NCBI RefSeq assembly: GCF_018324385.1
Contig: NZ_AP019536.1
Location: 2,170,001 to 2,234,000, forward strand
Reading direction: 5' to 3'
Source: Ferrigenium kumadai
GTDB lineage: Bacteria; Pseudomonadota; Gammaproteobacteria; Burkholderiales; Gallionellaceae
DNA: 64,000 nucleotides
This document shows, one piece after another, positions 45,583 through 54,578 of the stretch. The notes under the pieces were generated by a model, which was not told the DNA's origin, searched no databases, and worked only from the letters and a program-made list of their open reading frames with translations. The position numbers were made by a program, and so were the translations under genes. Each line of letters starts with the position of its first letter. The first letter of the stretch is position 1.

Positions 45583-46623
45583 TCAACCGAGCAATGCTTC
45601 GAGACGATCCAGACTTTGCGTCCATCCCTCGGCCATTCCCATTTTCAGCATCGCATCGCGAACCACATTCGAGTCGAAGCGAGTCCGGATGGTGAGCGCG
45701 GTCTTGCCGCCCTGCTCCTCGAAAGTCACCGTATTGAGTGATTCCTGGGCCGGCTCGCCATCTACTTGCCGGAGATTCTTTTTCAACAACTCCTGCCACT
45801 CAGCCGGATGCTCGGCCCAGTTATCGGTCATGACGAGTCGTTCCGGCTCCACGATCTCGCGATAAATCCCGTTGAGGGGATACTCGACTCCATCTTTGGA
45901 TCGCATCACGACACGGTAACTGCCGCCCGGCCGCGCGTCCATTTCGCAGATGCAGCTGAATCCATGCGGCCCCCACCACTGCGCCAGTTGTGCCGCATCG
46001 GTCCAAGCCTTGAACACGCGAGCCCGCGGCGCGGCGATGAGGCGCGAGAAGATCACCTCTTTTTCCGCAACTTCGGTATGCGTCGCAGTGGCTGCCAGTT
46101 CGTTGTCAAGACGCTCCAGCATCTCTGCCCATCCCTGCTGCATCCCGGTGCGCTCGGGAATCTCTTCAGGAACGTCGTGAAGTACTGCGACCCGAGTCTT
46201 GCCTTCCTGCCCAGAAAACACCACTGTCACCTGCGTTTCCGATGGGTAGCCGTAGCTCATGCCATAACGAGCCGGGTCGACCATATTGCCCTCCTCGTTC
46301 GAAAAGGAGTCGGTATAGACGAGACGCTGCGGGGCCGCAATTTCGCGATAGACGCCCCGCCCCCAGAAGTCGTTTCCCTCGGGTGATCGCATACAGTAAT
46401 GGAAGATACCGCCGGGGTGCAGATCCACTTTGCATGAAGGTGTGCTCCACCCCTTCGGCGCCCACCAGCGCATCAGGAGGGCTGGCTCGGTCCACCAGCC
46501 GAATACCCGTTCTGGCGGCGCATCGAAGGTATGTATGATGATGACCTCGCGCCTTGACTGCGACGGCATTGAAGCGGAGGGTTGCGCGGTGTCGATTGCG
46601 CCATTGCGGTTTTGCATATCCAT
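45583..46623 (-). CDS. Tandem AHSA1/SRPBCC domain protein
   Basis: 346 residues made of two AHSA1-type SRPBCC domains in one chain (about 25-173 and 185-345). Each begins with a strand and the (A/P)xxRVFxxWTxxxxxxxWWxPxGW pattern (APPERVFGWWTEPALLMRWW; APRARVFKAWTDAAQLAQWW) and ends with the GWxxxLxRL helix. Single-domain relatives bind small hydrophobic ligands; the ligand here is unknown. A strong AGGAGGAG precedes the ATG. Divergence between the halves points to an old fusion or duplication. The upstream 221 bases hold a hairpin (46670-46698) and no gene. Confidence 0.9.
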   Translation of the reverse strand: MDMQNRNGAIDTAQPSASMPSQSRREVIIIHTFDAPPERVFGWWTEPALLMRWWAPKGWSTPSCKVDLHPGGIFHYCMRSPEGNDFWGRGVYREIAAPQRLVYTDSFSNEEGNMVDPARYGMSYGYPSETQVTVVFSGQEGKTRVAVLHDVPEEIPERTGMQQGWAEMLERLDNELAATATHTEVAEKEVIFSRLIAAPRARVFKAWTDAAQLAQWWGPHGFSCICEMDARPGGSYRVVMRSKDGVEYPLNGIYREIVEPERLVMTDNWAEHPAEWQELLKKNLRQVDGEPAQESLNTVTFEEQGGKTALTIRTRFDSNVVRDAMLKMGMAEGWTQSLDRLEALLG

Positions 46624-46844
46624 GATCTCCTCCTTTGCCTGAAATCCTGAATGGTGTCATCCAGGGATTCTCCTCGCGGCCTTTGCAGGCCGGAGGAGGC
46701 AAGCAGGCTATGTTTTCCGCACCGTTTATCCGTGCCGCGGAACGGCTCCCAGATTGGCTCCGGCGGCGCCACTGCCTTTCCCAGGCACGCACGCTTGCCC
46801 TCCAGCACCGCCTGCCGGATGAGAGCCCTTCCCTTCTCTGCGGC

Positions 46845-47459
46845 TTATCGTGCTATTGAGCACTCGTCGCTCCACCGGATGAATGCATCGATGTCGTTGT
46901 GCATCAGCAGCGGTACGCCCTCCTCGATCTTCTCGATCGGCCAGTCCCACCATGCGATGACCTGCAACTTGCGAACCACGTCCACCGGGAATCTCGAGCG
47001 GATGACCCGTGCCGGGTTGCCGCCCGCGATGGCATAGGGCGGCACGTCCCTGGTCACCAGGCTGTGTGACGCGATCACCGCTCCGTCGCCGATAGTCACC
47101 CCGGACAGGATGGTGGCGCCCATACCTATCCAGACGTCGTTGCCGATGCTCACATCCCCCTTGGAGTGCGGATACCCCGTGATTCCGTCCACCTCCCGAA
47201 AGAACTTGTTGAACGGATAGGTGGTGACCCAGTCGGTGCGGTGTTCGCCACCGAGCAGTATCGAAACGTCCTTCGCAATCGAGCAGTGCTTGCCGATCGA
47301 CAGCCTGGTGCTGTCGTCCCACTGGTAGATCTTCGGCGCGCCATAGGTATAGGCGCCGATACAGTGACGGCGGTATTGGCTGGAGTCCGCCATGAAACGC
47401 GGCTTTCTGATTGCATCGGCGATGCGCGCGAACAATTTTTCGGCAAATTTCAGATTCAC
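46845..47459 (-). CDS. CatB-related O-acetyltransferase (left-handed beta-helix)
   Basis: 204 residues from the GTG at 47459, which has GGGAG seven bases upstream and overlaps the flippase stop (GTGA). Hexapeptide repeats are clear in SIGKHCSIAKDVSILLGG and SIGNDVWIGMGATILSGVTIGDGAVIASHS, with the catalytic-type His in GGEHRTDW and the VxxxxPPYAIxGGNPA end motif. It transfers acetyl groups, most likely to a polysaccharide given its coupled flippase; chloramphenicol-type activity is less likely. Confidence 0.88.
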   Translation of the reverse strand: MNLKFAEKLFARIADAIRKPRFMADSSQYRRHCIGAYTYGAPKIYQWDDSTRLSIGKHCSIAKDVSILLGGEHRTDWVTTYPFNKFFREVDGITGYPHSKGDVSIGNDVWIGMGATILSGVTIGDGAVIASHSLVTRDVPPYAIAGGNPARVIRSRFPVDVVRKLQVIAWWDWPIEKIEEGVPLLMHNDIDAFIRWSDECSIAR

Positions 47460-48790
47460 TTCGCACTCCCTGTAAAAGTAAAAGACGGCACCAGCCAGAA
47501 TCCGAAATGCCGCCGCACATGGAACAGGCACATCGCCGCGTGTCCCACGGACGCCAGGCTGATCGCAACGGCCGCGCCCATCGCGCGATGACCCGGAACG
47601 AGCAAGAGGCAGGCGGCAAAGCAAAGCAACAGTGACATGAAACTGATGCGTCTGGCGAGGTGCTCGTACCCGCCCATCAGCAGGAGCTCACCGCCTATCC
47701 CGAAAATGCCGAACAGCATCTGGCCGGTAAACACCACCATGAGCACCTCGCCCCCCTGGCGGAATTCCTCGCCGAACGGGGCCAGCATCGAAGCAGGGAA
47801 AAGCAGCACCGCGCCCCACAGAGGAATGACGCAAAGTGCCGCCAGCATGATGGATTGTTTGGAAACACGCTTCAGATCGGCAAGCCTGCCGGCTGCGATC
47901 AGTTCGGAGAGTTTCGGCAAGAAGATGCTGACCATGGAGTGCAGCAGAAAAGCACCCAGGAGCGCGACACGGACAGCTGCGTTGAAGATTGCCACCTCTT
48001 GCGCATCCGCCCAGATTCCGATGAAAAGCATCGGCATCTGCGTCAGCAGCAAGGCAGACAAGGTGACTGCCAGCATCGGCACGCATGATGCCAGCAGACG
48101 CTCACGCTCGAACGCCGGCTGTGCGACCGGAACGCTTTCCATCACGACGCTCCAACTCCACCACCCTACGCCGAGAGCCATCATCCAGCCCGCCACATAT
48201 GAGAGGGCGGCGCCGTGAGTCTTGCCGAATTGCATGTCCAGCGGGACCAGCAGCGCGATCACCAGCACGAAAGGCAGAGCATTCTGCAGTAGCTGGTAAA
48301 TGAGGATGCGTTGCGTGCCGCGCAACGCCGCGGCGTATAACTTGGTCAGCGCAAGCGGCACGATCGCGGCGGACAGAGTCAGCAACAGGGACTGCAGTTC
48401 CGGCTTTCCGAACACTTGATTGGCGGCCGGAGCGGCCAGGAAGGCGATCAATAGCGCCATCATGATGGAAGCAGAAACACCCATTCGCAGTGCATGCCGC
48501 CAGACGCCCGCAACTCCGCCCCAGTCCTGCTGTGTGTAGGCTGCCGACACGAAACGCACCAAGCTGTGTTCAAGCCCGAAGCGCCCGACCGCCTCGGCGA
48601 CCAGCACCACCGACAGGGCGAGGAAGAACAACCCTGCAGCCTCCGCCCCCAGCAAACGTGCCAGCATCACATTGAACAGAAAAGCCAGCAGCACGCCCAG
48701 CAACCGGGCGCCAAACGAACTCAGCGCCACTTCACGCATGCTGGGGGCGGTGCGCAGCGCGCCCAGCCGACGCGAGACGAGGGCGATCAT
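47456..48790 (-). CDS. Oligosaccharide flippase family (Wzx-like) membrane protein
   Basis: 444 residues with about 12-14 helices and the opening SSFGARLLGVLLAFLFNVMLARLLG typical of polysaccharide flippases of the MATE/MOP superfamily. It would move lipid-linked sugar units across the inner membrane. The ATG at 48790 was chosen; a further in-frame start twelve codons upstream adds residues unlike the family. Only the coupled acetyltransferase accompanies it; no glycosyltransferase cluster is next to it. Confidence 0.88.
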   Translation of the reverse strand: MIALVSRRLGALRTAPSMREVALSSFGARLLGVLLAFLFNVMLARLLGAEAAGLFFLALSVVLVAEAVGRFGLEHSLVRFVSAAYTQQDWGGVAGVWRHALRMGVSASIMMALLIAFLAAPAANQVFGKPELQSLLLTLSAAIVPLALTKLYAAALRGTQRILIYQLLQNALPFVLVIALLVPLDMQFGKTHGAALSYVAGWMMALGVGWWSWSVVMESVPVAQPAFERERLLASCVPMLAVTLSALLLTQMPMLFIGIWADAQEVAIFNAAVRVALLGAFLLHSMVSIFLPKLSELIAAGRLADLKRVSKQSIMLAALCVIPLWGAVLLFPASMLAPFGEEFRQGGEVLMVVFTGQMLFGIFGIGGELLLMGGYEHLARRISFMSLLLCFAACLLLVPGHRAMGAAVAISLASVGHAAMCLFHVRRHFGFWLVPSFTFTGSAK

Positions 48791-49144
48791 CCCTGGACAG
48801 CGGACAGTTTTCCGCCGGTACAGCAATATTGAATTCGCACCAAGCCACGCTTCTCAGCATGGCCGTGACAATACTGCTGGTCGTTGATGATAGTCATGAA
48901 AAGTTAACCCGACAGTGTCAATTTTGAATCTGCGAGGTCCCGATTCGCTCGCCCCAGTCTGCGATGCAAGTGTCAGCCGTGGGCGCAGCAAATGCAGCGG
49001 GAGGAAGCCCGTATTCGGCTGGGGGATGAGCCTGATTTGAAAGGTAGGGAATCGCTGTAGAGAACAGCTAGATGAATGCCGGGGCGCCCGAAAACCGGGC
49101 AAAACAACAAGATGGGGAAATACGGTGAAAACCGACGACCTTAA
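48791..49144. other. Non-coding spacer between flippase gene and tRNA-Pro
   Basis: About 350 bases without a gene I can support. A hairpin GCCCG/CGGGC occurs near 49086-49100. It presumably holds the flippase promoter, but no clear -35/-10 pair was found. Confidence 0.5.
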
Positions 49145-49221
49145 TGGTCGGAGCGAGAGGATTCGAACCTCCGACCCCTGCGTCCCGAACGCAGTGCTCT
49201 ACCAGGCTGAGCCACGCTCCG
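49145..49221 (-). tRNA. tRNA-Pro (anticodon CGG)
   Basis: 77 nucleotides with encoded CCA. The acceptor CGGAGCG pairs with CGCTCCG; the anticodon stem CTGCG/CGCAG encloses loop TTCGGGA, giving anticodon CGG; the T arm is GGAGGTTCGAATCCTCT. It sits just downstream of ispB on the same strand. Confidence 0.96.
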
Positions 49222-49230
49222 AAATAACTA

Positions 49231-50202
49231 CTAGAATTGCCGTTGGGCGGCGAAGAGCGCTAATTCTACCAGAGACTGTTTGTATTGAGAACCGGCAAGT
49301 GAAGAAATCGCAGCACAAGCCGCTTCCGCCTCGCGCATCGCCTGCTGGCGTGTGAACTCCAGCGCGCCCGTTTCGCGAATGATCTCCAGCACTTCGGTGA
49401 ATCTTCCCACATCTCCCTGCTCGATGGCCTCGCGCACCACGGCTGCCTGTGCGGCCGTGCCGTGCTGCATCGCATAGATCAGCGGCAGGGTCGGCTTGCC
49501 TTCGGCGAGGTCGTCGCCGAGGTGCTTGCCGGTCTCCGCCTCGTCCGCGGAATAATCCAGCACATCATCCACCAGCTGGAACGCGGTGCCGAGGTGCATG
49601 CCGTATTTCGCCGCGGCCTCTTCGTCCGCCGCCGATGCCTTGGCCAGGATTGCGCCGAGGCGCATCGCCGCCTCGAACAGCTTGGCTGTCTTGCAATGGA
49701 TCACGCGCATGTAGTTGGATACATCGACGCTCGCGTCGTGGCAGTTGAGCAGTTGCAGTACCTCGCCTTCGGCAATGACGTTGGTCGCTTCCGCCAGGAC
49801 CTGCATGACGCGCATCTCGCCCACTTCGACCATCATCTGGAAGGCGCGCGAATAGAGGAAGTCGCCCACCAGCACGCTGGCGGCGTTGCCGAACAACTCG
49901 TTGGCGGTCTCGCGCCCGCGGCGCAGCTCCGACTCGTCCACCACATCGTCGTGCAGCAGGGTCGCGGTATGGATGAACTCCACTACCGCCGCCAGTTCGT
50001 GCTGATGCTTGCCGCGGTAGCCGAACGCCTCGGCGGACAACACCACCAGTGCCGGGCGCAGCCGCTTGCCGCCGCTGTTGATGATGTATTCACCGATCTG
50101 ATTGACCAGCAGCACTTCGGAATGCAGCCGCGCGCGTATCACCTGGTCCACAGCAGCCATGTCCGCCGCGAGCAATTGCTTGAGGTTTTCCAAACTCTCC
50201 AC
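49231..50202 (-). CDS. ispB: Octaprenyl diphosphate synthase
   Basis: 323 residues. It elongates farnesyl diphosphate to the side chain of ubiquinone. Both aspartate-rich motifs are present: DDVVD at 85-89 with RRG after it, and DDVLD at 212-216. The GTG at 50202 gives VESLENLKQLLAADMAAVD, matching the usual family start; a TTG three codons later with GGAG in front is an alternative. tRNA-Pro follows directly. The gene is divergent from cstA across 107 bases. Confidence 0.92.
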   Translation of the reverse strand: MESLENLKQLLAADMAAVDQVIRARLHSEVLLVNQIGEYIINSGGKRLRPALVVLSAEAFGYRGKHQHELAAVVEFIHTATLLHDDVVDESELRRGRETANELFGNAASVLVGDFLYSRAFQMMVEVGEMRVMQVLAEATNVIAEGEVLQLLNCHDASVDVSNYMRVIHCKTAKLFEAAMRLGAILAKASAADEEAAAKYGMHLGTAFQLVDDVLDYSADEAETGKHLGDDLAEGKPTLPLIYAMQHGTAAQAAVVREAIEQGDVGRFTEVLEIIRETGALEFTRQQAMREAEAACAAISSLAGSQYKQSLVELALFAAQRQF

Positions 50203-50309
50203 CTTGAATTCTTGTAAGACGTTGCCTGATTTGCCTAAATGGCGCGTACGCGCTCTTCTCGTGGGGCGGCATTGTCGCATAAAATCGCCCCTCCTCGAAT
50301 GGTGCCCTT

Positions 50310-52382
50310 ATGAAACGATCCCTCTCTTCTATTCTGGTCTGGCTCGGCGTCGCGGTGCTGGGTGCCGCCGCCGTCGGCGGCATCGCGCTGAACCGCGGCG
50401 AATCCATCAACGCGCTGTGGTTCGTCACCGCCGCGCTGTGTGTCTATGCCATCGCCTACCGTTTCTATGCGGCGTGGATCGCCGCGACAGTTCTAAGTAT
50501 CGACGAGACGCGCGCCACACCGGCCGAGCGGCTGAACAACGGCCGCGATTTCGTGCCGACCAACCGCTGGATCGTGTTCGGCCACCATTTCGCCGCCATC
50601 GCCGGCCCCGGCCCGCTGATCGGCCCGACGCTGGCCGCGCAATTCGGCTACCTGCCGGGCACGCTATGGATATTGTTCGGCGCAGTATTGGGCGGTTGCG
50701 TGCAGGACATGGTAACGCTGTTCTTCTCCACCCGGCGCAACGGGCGCAGCCTAGGCCAGATGGCGCGCGACGAACTGGGCAACATCGGCGGCGTGGCCGC
50801 GCTAACCGCAACCTTCCTCATCATGATCATCCTCATCGCCGTGCTCGGCCTGGTGGTGGTCAATGCGATGAAGAACAGTCCGTGGGCCACTTCCACCGTC
50901 GCCGCGACCATCCCCATTGCGATGCTGGTGGGACTCTATATGTACAAGCTGCGGCCGGGGCGCGTGCTCGAAGGCTCCGCGCTCGGCGTGATCCTGCTGT
51001 TGCTGGCGGTGGCGGGCGGCGGCTGGATCGACCAGCAGGCCGGACTGCGCGAACTGTTCAACCACCCCGGCCTGCCGCTGGCCTTCGCCGTCATCGGCTA
51101 CGGTTTCGCAGCAGCCATCCTGCCGGTGTGGCTGCTGCTGGCTCCGCGCGACTATCTTTCCACCTTCATGAAACTCGGCACGGTGATCCTGCTCGCGCTC
51201 GCCATCGTGTGGCTGCGCCCCGAAATCAAGATGCCCGCGCTGACCCAGTTCATCGACGGCAGCGGCCCCATCTTCGGCGGCGCGCTATTCCCCTTCGTGT
51301 TCATCACCATCGCTTGCGGCGCGATCTCGGGCTTCCACTCGCTGATCTCTTCGGGGACGACGCCGAAGCTGCTGTCCAACGAGCGCGACATCCGCATGAT
51401 CGGCTACGGCGGCATGGTGCTGGAATCGATGGTCGCGGTGATGGCGATCATTGCCGCCACCGTGCTCGACCCCGGCGTGTATTTCGCCATCAACTCCCCG
51501 GCCGGTATCGTCGGCAAGGAAGCGGCCGATGCGGTCGCGAAGATCTCGTCCTGGGGCTTCCCGGTCACCGTCGAGCAGATGAACCTGCTCGCGCAGCAGA
51601 TGGGCGAGGCCACGCTGTTCGCGCGCACCGGCGGCGCGCCGTCGCTGGCGGTGGGCATGGCCAGCATCTTCGGCAGCGCCTTTGGCCAGAATCTGCTCGC
51701 GCTGTGGTACCACTTCGCCATCATGTTCGAGGCTATCTTCATCCTCACCACCCTGGACGCTGGCACGCGCGTCGGCCGCTTCATGCTGCAGGACCTACTC
51801 GGCAATGTGTGGAAACCGATGGGGCAGACCTCCTGGTATCCGTCGGTGATATTCACCAGCGCCATAGTGGTCGCGGCCTGGGGCTATTTCCTGTACATCG
51901 GCGTGATCGACCCGAACGGCGGGGTCAACATCCTGTGGCCGCTGTTCGGTATCTCCAACCAGATCCTCGCGGCCATCGCGCTGTGCGTGGGCACCGGCAT
52001 CCTTGTGAAGTCCGGCAAGCTCAAATACGCCTGGATCACCGCGCTGCCGCTGCTGTGGCTGGTCATCATCACCAGCACCGCAACCTGGCAGAAGCTCACC
52101 AGCGACGACCCGCGCATCGGCTTCATCGCCGCGGCCAACAGTCTGTCCGACAAGCTCGCCGCAGGTGCGCTGCCACCGGAGAAGGCCGCCGTCGCGCCGC
52201 AGCTGATCTTCAACCAGCAGCTCGATGCGGTGCTTGCGCTGTTCTTCGTGGCACTGCTGTGGCTGATCGTCGCCGACATGCTACGCGTCTGCCTGCGCCA
52301 CCTGCGCGGCAAGCCCGTGCCGCCGCTGAGTGAAGAACCCCATTACCCGACACAGCTGGAGGCGGCATGGGCAAGGGATTAA
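50310..52382 (+). CDS. cstA: Carbon starvation protein CstA family transporter
   Basis: 690 residues with about 16-18 membrane helices. Family signatures include TRATPAERLNNGRDFVPTNRWIVFGHHFAAIAGPGPLIGP and ACGAISGFHSLISSGTTPK. CstA and BtsT import peptides or pyruvate; which applies here cannot be told. It overlaps the small YbdD-like gene, the usual partner, by 16 bases. Confidence 0.95.
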   Translation: MKRSLSSILVWLGVAVLGAAAVGGIALNRGESINALWFVTAALCVYAIAYRFYAAWIAATVLSIDETRATPAERLNNGRDFVPTNRWIVFGHHFAAIAGPGPLIGPTLAAQFGYLPGTLWILFGAVLGGCVQDMVTLFFSTRRNGRSLGQMARDELGNIGGVAALTATFLIMIILIAVLGLVVVNAMKNSPWATSTVAATIPIAMLVGLYMYKLRPGRVLEGSALGVILLLLAVAGGGWIDQQAGLRELFNHPGLPLAFAVIGYGFAAAILPVWLLLAPRDYLSTFMKLGTVILLALAIVWLRPEIKMPALTQFIDGSGPIFGGALFPFVFITIACGAISGFHSLISSGTTPKLLSNERDIRMIGYGGMVLESMVAVMAIIAATVLDPGVYFAINSPAGIVGKEAADAVAKISSWGFPVTVEQMNLLAQQMGEATLFARTGGAPSLAVGMASIFGSAFGQNLLALWYHFAIMFEAIFILTTLDAGTRVGRFMLQDLLGNVWKPMGQTSWYPSVIFTSAIVVAAWGYFLYIGVIDPNGGVNILWPLFGISNQILAAIALCVGTGILVKSGKLKYAWITALPLLWLVIITSTATWQKLTSDDPRIGFIAAANSLSDKLAAGALPPEKAAVAPQLIFNQQLDAVLALFFVALLWLIVADMLRVCLRHLRGKPVPPLSEEPHYPTQLEAAWARD

Positions 52383-52546
52383 AACGGCTTTGGGCAGCCA
52401 TCCGCCGTCTGAGCGGCGACGACGGCTACGAGCGCTACCTGGCGCACCACGCCGTAGCCCATCCAGGCCATCCCCCTTTGTCGCGCCGGGACTGGTTCGC
52501 CCATCAGGAGCAGCAGAAATGGGGCGGCATAAAGCGCTGCTGCTAG
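52367..52546 (+). CDS. YbdD/YjiX family small protein
   Basis: 59 residues: an N-terminal basic helix, then SGDDGYERYLAHH...HP, LSRRDWFAHQEQQKWGG and a terminal RCC, the pattern of YbdD/YjiX (DUF466). These small proteins pair with CstA/BtsT carriers and are needed for pyruvate uptake by BtsT in E. coli. The start at 52367 lies inside the cstA 3' end, so translation is coupled. Confidence 0.88.
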   Translation: MGKGLKRLWAAIRRLSGDDGYERYLAHHAVAHPGHPPLSRRDWFAHQEQQKWGGIKRCC

Positions 52547-52570
52547 CGAAAGCCGACATCCCAAAATAAT

Positions 52571-52599
52571 TTGCCTAACCCCGTGTATTTATGGATAAT
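52571..52599 (+). promoter_or_regulatory. Sigma-70 promoter of rpmE
   Basis: TTGCCT (52571-52576) and GATAAT (52594-52599) are separated by 17 bases and lie 55 bases before the rpmE ATG, with AAAGGAAAG as the ribosome-binding site. Confidence 0.6.
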
Positions 52600-52653
52600 G
52601 CGCGCCCCTGATAGTGCGTACACCCGCCGCACCGAACCCCTAAAGGAAAGAAA

Positions 52654-52866
52654 ATGAAAGCAGACACCCACCCGAATTACCAGGAAATCACCGTGACCTG
52701 CAGTTGCGGCAACAGCTTCAAGACCAAGTCCGTGATCGGCAAGCCGACCCTGAACATCGAAGTATGTTCCGAGTGCCATCCGTTCTACACCGGCACGCAG
52801 AAGATCGTCGACACCGCTGGCCGTATCGACAAGTTCCGCCAGAAGTACGGCAAGACCGCAGCGTAA
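52654..52866 (+). CDS. rpmE: 50S ribosomal protein L31, zinc-binding form
   Basis: 70 residues. The zinc-binding Cys pairs CSC and CSEC are present (Cys16, 18, 38, 41 region), so this is the C+ form rather than the zinc-free paralogue. It starts [16 protein letters not shown] and ends FRQKYGK, as usual. It has its own promoter and terminator. Confidence 0.97.
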   Translation: MKADTHPNYQEITVTCSCGNSFKTKSVIGKPTLNIEVCSECHPFYTGTQKIVDTAGRIDKFRQKYGKTAA

Positions 52867-52950
52867 TAACCAGCCACTTGGTTGCCGTCTTTTGGCAGCC
52901 CGGTGGAATGGCGAGGAGTTCCAAAGGAACTTCTCGCAGCGGACTCATCA

Positions 52951-52979
52951 AAAGGCAGCGTTTGCTGCCTTTTTTATTT
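52951..52979 (+). terminator. Rho-independent terminator of rpmE
   Basis: AAAGGCAGC-gttt-GCTGCCTTT stem followed by TTTTATTT. A second hairpin (GCGAGGAGTTCC/GGAACTTCTCGC) lies just before it at 52909-52936. Confidence 0.85.
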
Positions 52980-53021
52980 GCGGCGACAATCCTCTCCTTC
53001 AACAAGCTGAACAGGTGTGCC

Positions 53022-54440
53022 ATGCGTTTTGTAATCACCGCTCTCGCACTCGCGCTGCTAGCCGGCTGCGCACAGAACCCCGTCACCGGGCAGAACGATT
53101 TCGTAATGATGTCGGAAAGCCAGGAGGTCGCCGAAGGCCGCCAGGCCGACGTGCAGATCAAGAAGCAATACAAGGTCTATGAATCGAAGGCGCTGCAGGA
53201 TTACGTCAACCGCGTCGGCCAGAGGCTCGCCAAACAGAGCCATCGCCCCAACCTGCAATACCACTTCACCGTGCTGGACACCCCCGAGGTCAACGCCTTC
53301 GCATTGCCCGGCGGATACGTCTACGTCACACGCGGAATCCTGCCCTACCTCAACAGCGAGGCCGAACTGGCCGCCGTGGTGGGTCACGAGATCGGCCACG
53401 TCACGGCGCGCCACGGCGTGCGCCAGCAGAGCGCCGCGCAGGCCGCCAACATCGGCCTGACCATCGCCTCGATCTTCGTGCCGGAGATCGGCTCGATGGG
53501 CGGGCAGAACATCACCAACATCGTCGGCGGAGCCCTGCTGTCCGGCTACGGCCGCGAACATGAGCTGGAGGCTGACCGCCTGGGCGCCCAATATCTCGCG
53601 CGTGCCGATTACGACCCGCAGGCCATCATCAGCGTCCTCCGAGTGCTGAAGAACCAGGAACTGAAGGATATCGAGCTGGCCAAGCAGGAAGGCCGCGAGC
53701 CGCGACGCTACTCCGGCCTGTTCGCCACGCATCCGGACAACGACACGCGCCTGAAGCAAGTGGTCGGCGAAGCGGACAAACTGGCGCCCGCCGCCCCCTT
53801 TGAAGGCCGCGCCGAATTCCTCGCCGCCACCGACGGTCTGGCATTCGGCGACAGCAGCGACCAGGGTGTGGTACGCAACAACCACTTCTACCACGCCGAC
53901 CTCGGCATCGCCGTCGCCTTCCCGGAAACCTGGCAGGTGCATAACCTGCCTGACACACTGGTCGCCGTCAGCCCCGGCGGCGAAGCGATGCTGCAGATGA
54001 AGATGGATCAGCAGCCGAGCGGCACACCGGCTGAATATGCGCGCCGCATGGTGGGCTACGGCGCGCAGACCCGCTCGCTCGACCTGAACGGCTTGCCCGC
54101 CGCGACCTTCGAACTGTCCAACACCATGGGCGGCGTGATCTACCAGGGTAAATATGCCTACATTCTGGCGGCACAAGCCAAGGCGCGCGGCGGACTGGAC
54201 GCACACCGCAACGAGATCTTCGACACGGTGCGCAGCTTCCACACACTCACCGCCGAAGAGCGCAAGCTGGTCAAGCCGCTCAGCATCCGGGTCATCCACG
54301 TCCGCGCCGGCGAAACCTACGCAAAACTGGCGCAAGGCTCGCCGCTGGGCAAGTCGGCGGAATCCTACCTGCGCCTGATCAACGCGCAGTATCCGAATGG
54401 CGAGCCTCGCGCGGGCCAAGCAGTCAAGATCGTGGAATAG
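53022..54440 (+). CDS. M48 family metalloprotease lipoprotein with C-terminal LysM-like region
   Basis: 472 residues from the ATG at 53022. The lipoprotein signal ends LLAGC (Cys 15), followed by AQNPVTG as in many BepA/Yggg-type proteases. The zinc site is HEIGH (VVGHEIGHVTARHG) with EHELEADRLG as the third ligand. A middle domain (about 280-400) of unknown type and an end resembling a LysM or TPR-less peptidoglycan-binding region (IRVIHVRAGETYAKLAQGS) follow. It probably degrades misfolded outer-membrane proteins in the periplasm. This is the second M48 gene in the window. Confidence 0.93.
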   Translation: MRFVITALALALLAGCAQNPVTGQNDFVMMSESQEVAEGRQADVQIKKQYKVYESKALQDYVNRVGQRLAKQSHRPNLQYHFTVLDTPEVNAFALPGGYVYVTRGILPYLNSEAELAAVVGHEIGHVTARHGVRQQSAAQAANIGLTIASIFVPEIGSMGGQNITNIVGGALLSGYGREHELEADRLGAQYLARADYDPQAIISVLRVLKNQELKDIELAKQEGREPRRYSGLFATHPDNDTRLKQVVGEADKLAPAAPFEGRAEFLAATDGLAFGDSSDQGVVRNNHFYHADLGIAVAFPETWQVHNLPDTLVAVSPGGEAMLQMKMDQQPSGTPAEYARRMVGYGAQTRSLDLNGLPAATFELSNTMGGVIYQGKYAYILAAQAKARGGLDAHRNEIFDTVRSFHTLTAEERKLVKPLSIRVIHVRAGETYAKLAQGSPLGKSAESYLRLINAQYPNGEPRAGQAVKIVE

Positions 54441-54462
54441 AGACATGATAAGAGACCAAAAC

Positions 54463-54549
54463 CGTAGCGAGCGGTTCGAGAGCAAGGCGCACGGAGCACA
54501 GCGAACGAGACATACCGAATGGGTAGGCGAGGAGCGAGCACCGCGCAAC
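54463..54549 (+). repeat. Dispersed 87-bp repeat, copy B (before the GT39 gene)
   Basis: Shares with 21655-21741 (opposite strand) the blocks GTAGCGAG, AGGCGCACGGAGCACAGCGA, CGAGACATACC, GGGTAGGCGAGG and GCGAGCACCGCGCAAC. It occupies the space between the M48 stop and the glycosyltransferase start. A long in-frame start inside it (54519) is spurious. Confidence 0.85.
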
Positions 54550-54578
54550 GCCGCTATCGGATCGCGCAGCAGGTTTTA

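Noticed and set aside
54519..54578. Extended N-terminus of the GT39-type protein
   Set aside because: The added residues come from the dispersed repeat; the ATG at 54579 starts directly before the first membrane helix.
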